Source: CAWFYI01 sp963820105 (GTDB lineage: Bacteria > Patescibacteriota > Saccharimonadia > Saccharimonadales > UBA4665). From it: a stretch of DNA of 64,000 nt. The DNA lies in the NCBI GenBank assembly GCA_963820105.1, contig CAWFYI010000001.1, positions 62,001-126,000 of the forward strand, read 5' to 3'. Position 1 is the first letter of the stretch; each line of letters starts with the position of its first letter. A model generated the notes under the pieces. It saw nothing but the letters and a program-made list of their open reading frames with translations. It was not told the origin of the DNA and did no database searches. Shown here in pieces: positions 57,821 to 64,000 of the stretch. A program made the position numbers and the translations under genes.

Positions 57821-58414
57821 ATGATTAACCATCCCTCGCTGCTGGTCAATGTGTTGATCGTAATAGGCGAGGGATTCTGGGTCTTCAGCATCGCCTCTCA
57901 GTTCATAAAGCTCTACCGCACGCGCAACACGAAGGGGCTGTCACCGCCGAGCATTGCGTTCAATCTCTCCGGCATTATAGCTTGGGCGACTTATTTTTAC
58001 CTTAACCATCTTTGGTATCCGTTCGCAACAAATGTAATGGTATTTACCCTTGGCACGGCGGTCTTAGCTTACACGCTTACTAATCGTAGGAAGTTTATGC
58101 AAGGCCTGCTATCCATAGCAGTAATCGGTCCCGTGACGAGTTATCTACTAATATCTAATCCCTGGGCAGGTGGTTGGATCGGTATGATTTACAATTGGAT
58201 AGCTAATACGCCGTGGCTGATCAAGGTCGTAATAGGCAAGAAGGTCAGCGGCCTGTCGGAAAGAGCTATATTCTTCGCGCTGGGCGCCATGGCCTGTGTC
58301 TTCGCATACGGAGTCATCATACATTCCTGGCCGCTTATAATAGGTTGTATCCAAGGCTATGTGTACGAACTGATCGTGCTGAAGTATTACTACCGCCATC
58401 GTTGGCACGGTTAA
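57821..58414 (+). CDS. PQ-loop/SemiSWEET-like membrane protein
   Basis: A 197-aa membrane protein with about seven helices. Two PQ-loop-like repeats can be seen: ASQFIKLYRTRNTKGLSPPSI and TPWLIKVVIGKKVSGLSER. Such proteins move sugars or other small molecules. An extended -10 (TGCTAAACT) ends six nt before the ATG. Confidence 0.78.
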   Translation: MINHPSLLVNVLIVIGEGFWVFSIASQFIKLYRTRNTKGLSPPSIAFNLSGIIAWATYFYLNHLWYPFATNVMVFTLGTAVLAYTLTNRRKFMQGLLSIAVIGPVTSYLLISNPWAGGWIGMIYNWIANTPWLIKVVIGKKVSGLSERAIFFALGAMACVFAYGVIIHSWPLIIGCIQGYVYELIVLKYYYRHRWHG

Positions 58415-58433
58415 GATTACTTGTTAAATGTTC

Positions 58434-58829
58434 CTAAGCTTCTGGGGCCTCGTGGACGCGGCCGAGAAATGTGTAGCCGCGCTGTTCAAGCGGCTTAATG
58501 CCGGTGTCGAAGCTTACTGAGTAACCGTGTTCACGTCCGTGTCTGCTGAGTACGTCCCAGACTTCTCGTGCGAAGTTCTGCGGGTCGAAGACTAGACCCT
58601 TGGCCTTAATTGCTTCGTCGATCCGGGAGCAGTCGACTTCGCTGAAAGATTCGCCGGACTCCGGAGTGCGCTCGGTGAACACCAAGGAGTCGTCCGGTAC
58701 GTCATAAAAGTGAGAATCTTGCCTGATAAGTTCTTCCTGTTCCGGAGTGATTGGCGGCTCAATGTCCAGCAAGACGCTACCTTGAGCGCCTTCCACCAGC
58801 TGCATCTTGACCATCGGTATCTCGGACAT
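58434..58829 (-). CDS. Unknown 131-aa protein
   Basis: Not recognised. Acidic, soluble. Seen: VLLDIEPPITPEQEELIRQD, FSEVDCSRIDEAIKAKG and a C-terminal half (HGREHGYSVSFDTGIKPLEQRGYTFLGRV) with strand-like runs. The frame extends upstream, but ATG 58829 follows an extended -10 (TGTCATACT) by six nt on the minus strand and is preferred. It is divergent from ftsA. Confidence 0.6.
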   Translation of the reverse strand: MSEIPMVKMQLVEGAQGSVLLDIEPPITPEQEELIRQDSHFYDVPDDSLVFTERTPESGESFSEVDCSRIDEAIKAKGLVFDPQNFAREVWDVLSRHGREHGYSVSFDTGIKPLEQRGYTFLGRVHEAPEA

Positions 58830-58919
58830 AGTATGAGTATGACAGTTTTGCGTATATACGTCAAATATTGTGTAAAGATTCAGGGTTTTCTCAGCTGTAA
58901 CTGTGGTAAAATACTGCAT

Positions 58920-60254
58920 ATGCTTGGAAAGCTTAAAAATGCCGGAAGCGGCGTAGCTCAGAAGGCGCTCAGCGGCGCCAGCAAAGCCTCGGCTGCCGCG
59001 CGGGCCAAGGCCGGCAAGGGCGGCGACCAGTATCTGGTGGCGCTGGACGTCGGAACCGAATTCGTCAAAGCGCTGATAGGCAGGATTGATACGGCTAACA
59101 GCACCGTCGATATCATCGGCGTCGGCCGCGCCCACCAAGGCTTGAACGATATGCAGGCCGGCGCCATATCAGACATCGCCGCCGTAGTCGATAATTGCGA
59201 CAAGGCGCTGAACGAGGCAGAAACCCAGGCCAACGTCAGCGTACGTACGGCTATCATCGGTATTGCCGGCGAGCTGGTCAAAGGTACCACTACCACTGTG
59301 CGAGTGGCACGCAACAGCTCCACGAAGCCCCTGGATATAGTTGAGATGGAGAAAATTATCAACCTGGTGCAAGAACGCGCCGAAAAGAAAGCCAAAGAAC
59401 AGCTGGCCTGGGAGCTGGGCGGCAAAGAGGTGGAAGTGCGGCTGGTGAACAGCGCGCTGGTGAGCATAGAGATCGACGGCTATCCTGTCACTAATCCGAT
59501 AGGTTTCCAGGGCAGGGACGTGGTCGTGCAGCTGTACACGGCGTTCGCACCCTTGATACACATCGGCGCTCTGGAAAAAACCGCTCAGGAGCTGGACCTG
59601 GATCTGCTGGCCGTGGCGGCCGAGCCGTTCGCCGTTTCGCGCGCCGTTATCGGCAACAATCCTAACCAGAGCCTTAGCGCCATTCTGATGGACGTCGGCG
59701 GCGGCACCACCGACATCGCGGTTGTAAATGACGGTGGCGTGCAGGGCACCAAGATGTTCGGCATCGGCGGGCGCGCCTATACGCACGCCGTGGAGCGCGA
59801 CATGAGTGTGAGTTTCGAAGAGGCCGAACAGCTGAAAGTGGGCTTAAGCACCAACCGCGTGCCCGTAGCCCAACGACCAGCCATAGAGGCGGCCCTGGGC
59901 AAGACGGCCGACGTCTGGATTGGCGGCATCGAGTTGGCGCTGAGCGAATTCACCAAGCTGGATCATCTGCCGCACCGTATGTTCCTCTGCGGCGGCGGCT
60001 CCTCGCTCAACCTGCTTATGGACCGCCTGGAGAACAGCGATTGGTACAAATCCTTGCCGTTCACCCGCAAGCCCAGTGTCCACCACATCCGACCGGAACA
60101 GGTGTCCGGCATCACCGACCGCACCGACAAGGTCAACGACCACACTTTCATAACCGCCATGGGATTGCTCAGGGTCGGCATGGACACTATGCAGTTTTCC
60201 GGTAGCGAGGCTGGCTCTATCCGCGATAAAATTGATAGAATGTTGAGCGTATAG
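58920..60254 (+). CDS. ftsA: FtsA-like actin-fold protein
   Basis: Membrane tether of FtsZ in cell division. 444 aa. Seen: VALDVGTEFVKALIG (phosphate 1), an SHS2-like 1C domain (about 110-200), MDVGGGTTDIAVV (phosphate 2), and FLCGGGSSLNLL (adenosine). PilM of type IV pili is similar and is the alternative. The frame extends upstream to 58710, but ATG 58920 follows TGGTAAAAT by seven nt and gives the normal N-terminus. A large membrane protein follows. Confidence 0.85.
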   Translation: MLGKLKNAGSGVAQKALSGASKASAAARAKAGKGGDQYLVALDVGTEFVKALIGRIDTANSTVDIIGVGRAHQGLNDMQAGAISDIAAVVDNCDKALNEAETQANVSVRTAIIGIAGELVKGTTTTVRVARNSSTKPLDIVEMEKIINLVQERAEKKAKEQLAWELGGKEVEVRLVNSALVSIEIDGYPVTNPIGFQGRDVVVQLYTAFAPLIHIGALEKTAQELDLDLLAVAAEPFAVSRAVIGNNPNQSLSAILMDVGGGTTDIAVVNDGGVQGTKMFGIGGRAYTHAVERDMSVSFEEAEQLKVGLSTNRVPVAQRPAIEAALGKTADVWIGGIELALSEFTKLDHLPHRMFLCGGGSSLNLLMDRLENSDWYKSLPFTRKPSVHHIRPEQVSGITDRTDKVNDHTFITAMGLLRVGMDTMQFSGSEAGSIRDKIDRMLSV

Positions 60255-60261
60255 TAGAAAT

Positions 60262-61977
60262 ATGGCAGGCAACGACAAAGACACCATTTACATAGACGTC
60301 GACGACGAGATCACCGGCATCATCGACAAGGTACAAGGCAGCGGTAAGAAGGTAGTGGCGCTGGTCCTGCCCAAACGTGCCTCCGCATTCCAAAGCATCG
60401 TCAACATGAAGCTGCTCAAGCGCGCCGCCGACAGTGCCGACAAGAACCTGGCGCTTATAACCACCGAAGCCGGATTGCTACCTCTGGCAGGCGTGGCCGG
60501 CATACATGTAGCCAAGACTCTCAACGGCAAGCCGGAGATTCCGAATGCGCCCAAGCTGGCAGAAGACGTAGAAGAGGCCGTGAACGAGAACGACGCGCTG
60601 GCTGAAGTAACGGCAGCCACGGCAGGCGACAAACCGGTCGGCGACCTTGCGAACAAACCATCCGACGCCGACGCGGTAGAGACCCTGACTCTGGACGAAG
60701 ACAAACTTCCCAAGGAATCCATAGACAATCCGCCCAAGCCCAAGAGCTTTGAGCCACCAAAAGATAAAGGCAAGGGCAAAAAGAACAAAAAGCTGAAGAT
60801 ACCGGACTTCAACCGTTTCCGCCTGCTGCTCATCGGCGGCATATTGCTGTTAATTCTGCTCATTGTCTTCCTGTTCCTGGCCATCAAGGTTCTGCCCAAG
60901 GCCACCATCACGCTCAACACCACGGCCCAGAAGTTCGACAGCAACCTGAGCCTGAACCTTTCGACCGACGCCACGGAGCTCGATCCGGACAGCTTCATAG
61001 TCCCCGCCAAACTGGCCCAGCAGAAGAAAACCTATTCCGAACAGGTCGCCACCACTGGCCAGAAGAACAACGGCAACAAAGCCAGCGGCTCCGTGAGTAT
61101 GTCAGCGGGGCCATGTAGCGGAACTGCCCCGCCAGATGTACCTGCCGGAACGGGGCTTAGCTCTAACGGGCAGACTTATATAACCCAGAGTAGCGCCTCT
61201 TTTGTAGCATCTCAACAAGGTGTTCATTGTACTTGGGAAAGTTCATCTCCTGTCACAATCATTGCTCAGAATCCAGGCTCCAGCTACAACGGCGCCACCA
61301 GCTTCTCAGTGGCCGGTCGCAGCGACGTTTCGGCAAGTGCCAACGGCAATATTTCCGGTGGCACGGATAAGATCGTGCGCAGTGTCAACGAGAACGACAT
61401 CAGCAGCGCCAAGGCTAAGATCAATACCAACGATCCTAGCGTCAAGAAGGACATGCAGGATGAACTTAAGAAAGACGGATATTTCGTCATCAATGCTACG
61501 TTCAATGCCGGCACGCCCACTACCACCACCAGCTCCGATGTTGGCGACGTGGCGGATAACGTGACCGTGACTGAGACGGTAACGTATACGCTGTTCGGCG
61601 TACACAAGGACGACTTGAAGACTTTGATAGACAATGACGTGAACTCGCAGATTGATACTTCCAAGCAGAAAATCCAAGATGAAGGGATAGACAAGGCCAG
61701 CTTCAACGTTGCCAATGAATCCAGCACTGGCGCCCAAGTGGCGATGGACGCCAAGCCCATAGCCGGGCCTGACATCGACACTGCTTCCGTAAAGAAGAAC
61801 GCCGAAGGCAAGCGGGCGGGCGAGATCAAGAGCAACCTGGAAGGTAATCCGGGAATCAAATCGGTTGATGTGAATCTGAGCCCTTTCTGGGTGTCCACGG
61901 CCCCCAAGAATACCAGTAAGATAAAGGTGAAGATCGCGGAGCCCAAAACAGCGAGCAAAAATAATGCCAGCCAGTAA
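60262..61977 (+). CDS. Large membrane protein of CPR type, possibly baseplate-J-like
   Basis: A 571-aa protein: an N-terminal cytoplasmic domain (1-100, DTIYIDVDDEITGIIDKVQG) , a charged linker (100-180), a membrane helix (about 190-215), and a large external domain (220-571) of beta repeats with Thr/Ser-rich stretches. It recalls CPR proteins often annotated baseplate-J-like, but I cannot confirm that. It lies between ftsA and yqgF, with 14 bases overlapping yqgF, suggesting an envelope or division role. Confidence 0.7.
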   Translation: MAGNDKDTIYIDVDDEITGIIDKVQGSGKKVVALVLPKRASAFQSIVNMKLLKRAADSADKNLALITTEAGLLPLAGVAGIHVAKTLNGKPEIPNAPKLAEDVEEAVNENDALAEVTAATAGDKPVGDLANKPSDADAVETLTLDEDKLPKESIDNPPKPKSFEPPKDKGKGKKNKKLKIPDFNRFRLLLIGGILLLILLIVFLFLAIKVLPKATITLNTTAQKFDSNLSLNLSTDATELDPDSFIVPAKLAQQKKTYSEQVATTGQKNNGNKASGSVSMSAGPCSGTAPPDVPAGTGLSSNGQTYITQSSASFVASQQGVHCTWESSSPVTIIAQNPGSSYNGATSFSVAGRSDVSASANGNISGGTDKIVRSVNENDISSAKAKINTNDPSVKKDMQDELKKDGYFVINATFNAGTPTTTTSSDVGDVADNVTVTETVTYTLFGVHKDDLKTLIDNDVNSQIDTSKQKIQDEGIDKASFNVANESSTGAQVAMDAKPIAGPDIDTASVKKNAEGKRAGEIKSNLEGNPGIKSVDVNLSPFWVSTAPKNTSKIKVKIAEPKTASKNNASQ

Positions 61978-62386
61978 ATCCATCCTTGGCCTTGACGTGG
62001 GCGGGAAACGGGTAGGCGTGGCCGTGGCTTCGCTGTCCGCGCGTCTGCCGCGCCCGCTGACTGCGCTGGAGCGGAACGCGGGTTTCTTTGATGCATTGGA
62101 TAAGATCGTGAAGACAGAAAGCGCCGAAACCCTGGTGGTCGGTCTGCCGCGGGGCATGGAAGGCCAGCATACCGCCCAGACCGCCGAGGCCGAGGCCTTC
62201 GCCCGCGACTTAAGCGGGCGTTTTGAACTGCCGGTCCACATGCAGGACGAGGCGCTGACTTCCAAGCATGCCGAGGCCGAACTTGAAGCCCGCGGCAAGC
62301 CGTACACGCGCGGCGACGTCGACGCGCTGGCGGCCACGTATATCCTGCAGGACTGGCTGGCCGAGCATCAGGAGGCGAAGGTATAA
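61964..62386 (+). CDS. yqgF: YqgF/RuvX-type pre-16S rRNA nuclease
   Basis: A 140-aa RNase H-fold nuclease that finishes the 5' end of 16S rRNA. Seen: ILGLDVGGKRVGVAV (first Asp), VGLPRGMEG, and DEALTSKHAE with the later GDVDALAATYIL acidic residues. Overlaps both the gene before (14 bases) and mltG (one base), a common yqgF-mltG pair. Confidence 0.93.
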   Translation: MPASKSILGLDVGGKRVGVAVASLSARLPRPLTALERNAGFFDALDKIVKTESAETLVVGLPRGMEGQHTAQTAEAEAFARDLSGRFELPVHMQDEALTSKHAEAELEARGKPYTRGDVDALAATYILQDWLAEHQEAKV

Positions 62387-63438
62387 TGGTCCGTTACGGC
62401 AGCCGCAAGAAACGCCGTCTGCCCGGCCGTGTATGGGTGGTTCTGGCGGTAATCCTCGTATTGGCGGTCGGAGGCGCCGCCATAGCGCGTCAGCGCTACT
62501 ATTCATACCTTCAGCCGGTAAGCAGGAACCAGACTACACAGATCTTCACGGTCAAGCAGGGCGACTCGGTCAAACAGATCGCCGATAATCTGACCGGGGC
62601 CCACCTGATACGCAGCTCCTGGGCCTTCCAGCTGTACGTCCAGCGCAAAGACCAGTCCAAACAGCTCCAGGCAGGTACCTACGCTCTGTCGCCTAGTCAA
62701 GGCACACGGGAAATAGCCACCACGCTCTCAAGGGGCAACGTGGCCACTAAACTGGTCACCATACTGCCCGGCCGCAGAATAGACCAAGTGCGCGCCGACC
62801 TTATAAATAAATACGGTTTCTCGCCTGCGGCGGTGGACCGGGCGCTCGCCCCTTCCAACTACAGCGACCTGCCGGCCCTGGCCTACAAACCGGCCAACAT
62901 CGATTCCCTGGAAGGCTTGCTGTGGCCGGATTCCTACCAGAAACAGCCCGACACCGACCCCGCGGTCATAATCCGTGAATCATTGGTAGCTATGGGCCAG
63001 CATCTGACGCCCGACGTACAGGCTGGCTTCGCTACCGAAGGACTCAGCGTATATCGGGGCCTGACCCTTTCCTCTATCATTATCCAAGAGGTCAACAAGA
63101 CGTCCGACCAGACCCAGGTCGCCCAGGTTTTCCTAAGCAGGATCAAGGCCGGCAGCGTTCTCGGTTCGGATGTAACGGCCCGCTACGGCGCCATAGCGGC
63201 AGGGCTTGCTCCCAGCCTTACATACGATTCACCGTACAACACGCTCATACACAACGGATGGCCGCCTAGTCCCATCAGTACCATCAGCGCGGACGCACTG
63301 CATGCCGCCCTGCATCCGGCCGCGACCAAGTGGCTGTATTTCGTCGCTGGCGACAATGGCAACACCTACTTCTCTGCCAATCTGAAGGATCACGAGGCCC
63401 AGACCCAACAGTACTGCCATAAATTATGCGGTAATTAA
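62386..63438 (+). CDS. mltG: Endolytic murein transglycosylase
   Basis: Cuts nascent glycan strands at the membrane. 350 aa. Seen: basic start and membrane helix (about 10-30), a LysM-like part (FTVKQGDSVKQIADNL), then the YceG domain with catalytic E235 in SIIIQEVNKTSDQTQVAQVF, YNTLIHNGWPPSPI and LYFVAGDNGNTYFSANLKDH. It follows yqgF directly. Confidence 0.95.
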   Translation: MVRYGSRKKRRLPGRVWVVLAVILVLAVGGAAIARQRYYSYLQPVSRNQTTQIFTVKQGDSVKQIADNLTGAHLIRSSWAFQLYVQRKDQSKQLQAGTYALSPSQGTREIATTLSRGNVATKLVTILPGRRIDQVRADLINKYGFSPAAVDRALAPSNYSDLPALAYKPANIDSLEGLLWPDSYQKQPDTDPAVIIRESLVAMGQHLTPDVQAGFATEGLSVYRGLTLSSIIIQEVNKTSDQTQVAQVFLSRIKAGSVLGSDVTARYGAIAAGLAPSLTYDSPYNTLIHNGWPPSPISTISADALHAALHPAATKWLYFVAGDNGNTYFSANLKDHEAQTQQYCHKLCGN

Positions 63439-63616
63439 CGCATCGATTTTTTCTTTGTCAACAGGGGTAAATAACCATAAAAGTCTTGCACGGACCGTAC
63501 GATTTGCTACAATGGACGGGTAACGTTTACAGGGGTCCTTATCCGTTATTCCCCTGAGCGTTGCATATCCAAGCAGACATTTTATTTGCCAAGGGCTTTC
63601 AAGCCAGGAGATTGTA
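63439..63616 (+). other. Leader region before the last gene
   Basis: No gene of its own. An extended -10 (TGCTACAAT, 63504-63512) begins a leader of about 95 nt with an AGGAG at 63606-63610. No known riboswitch is recognised. Confidence 0.4.
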
Positions 63617-64000
63617 ATTAGTACAGCTCGCACGTCTATTGCAACACGCTTAACCGCACCAGGTGCTCCTTGGTCGGCTAAGGTCAATCGCCATATAAAA
63701 CTGCTGAAGCTTCAGCGCAAGACTGCCCGCCGCCGCGTACGCATGGCCATTCTGGCGTCAAACTTGATCATATTGGCTATCATAGCGATGATAGTTCTGC
63801 AGAATCCGCATGCTGCTACCCAGACCGCCCCGGCTCTTGATAGCACCAGCACTGCTCCGGTCACCAACCCGTTGGACCAAGTATCTTCGGCCGACATCGC
63901 TCTGACCGTAGCCCGCATGAACAGCTTGCCCGAGACCACAGCGATCAATAACCAGGCTCAGTCCCAGGCAGCCGACATCGCCATCGCTTCCACGGATAAC
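63617..64000 (+). CDS. Membrane or secreted protein, 3' end outside window
   Basis: The open frame runs to the window end. Seen: a basic segment (KLLKLQRKTARRRVRMA), a membrane helix (ILASNLIILAIIAMIVLQN), then a Thr/Ser/Ala-rich external part. No ATG, GTG or TTG exists in frame before the basic segment at a fitting place; ATT 63617 is six nt after AGGAG and may be the start. ATG 63742 would remove the basic part. Position after mltG suggests an envelope protein; a LysM or peptidase domain may follow. Confidence 0.55.
   Translation, partial: MSTARTSIATRLTAPGAPWSAKVNRHIKLLKLQRKTARRRVRMAILASNLIILAIIAMIVLQNPHAATQTAPALDSTSTAPVTNPLDQVSSADIALTVARMNSLPETTAINNQAQSQAADIAIASTDN

Noticed and set aside
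58710..58919. 70-residue N-terminal extension of FtsA
   Set aside because: The promoter box and the usual FtsA N-terminus both point to ATG 58920; the extension is antisense to the 58434-58829 gene.

Overview
The window reads as a chromosome segment of a small-genome, Gram-positive-like bacterium of the Patescibacteria/CPR, most likely a Candidatus Saccharibacteria (TM7) relative. This is an inference from content: a dense, mostly single-copy gene set with a full peptidoglycan kit (MurA, MurB, MurD, MurI, MltG), an actinobacterial-style Rpf lysozyme-like protein, lower glycolysis, a shortened alanyl-tRNA synthetase, and no respiratory or biosynthetic operons beyond folate and a compact F-type ATPase. 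The standard code fits every gene. Isoleucine ATA codons are common in the core genes.

Layout. 1-9.1 kb: an HTH-MurA fusion (cut by the window edge), folE, glyA, murB, an XRE/DUF3467 regulator, small membrane proteins, tRNA-Arg, folC and folA. 9.1-16.5 kb: mainly minus-strand accessory genes (a 522-aa unknown protein, GNATs, permeases, SHOCT, YgjV), ending in a 1-kb islet with HicBA and DUF4258/DUF2283 genes that lies between an intact tRNA-Lys and a decayed copy of its 3' part. 16.5-25.5 kb: folD, murI, murD, a lone receiver, a DMT transporter, a PLP decarboxylase and a membrane protein/small protein/histidine kinase trio. 25.5-29.5 kb: the most unusual stretch, with a candidate small RNA and two related units (25765-27322 and 28473-29414). 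Each unit is bounded by inverted repeats, opens with the same folded 50-nt core and a long hairpin, and encodes a secreted protein that never uses ATA for Ile. 29.5-38.7 kb: pyk-pgk-tpiA, pcrA, rpf, rsmA. 38.7-48.2 kb: a MarR regulator, tmRNA, a doubly frameshifted pseudogene, a second histidine kinase, FKBP, an RRM protein with a long 5' UTR, trehalase, metG, tatD and nifS. 48.3-53.5 kb: ATP synthase b-delta-alpha-gamma-beta-epsilon without adjacent a and c genes. 53.5-64 kb: mnmA, a HAD phosphatase, alaS, ftsA, a large membrane protein, yqgF, mltG and the start of another membrane or secreted protein.

How it works together. FolE, GlyA, FolC, FolA and FolD cover much of folate and one-carbon metabolism. 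Pyk, Pgk and TpiA with trehalase suggest sugar fermentation, with the ATPase coupling ATP to a membrane gradient. The Mur, Rpf, MltG and FtsA genes build, remodel and divide a murein wall.

A strong pattern in non-coding DNA is an extended -10 box (TGnTAnnnT-like) placed 6-9 nt before the start codon of about twenty genes on both strands. Their mRNAs are therefore probably leaderless.
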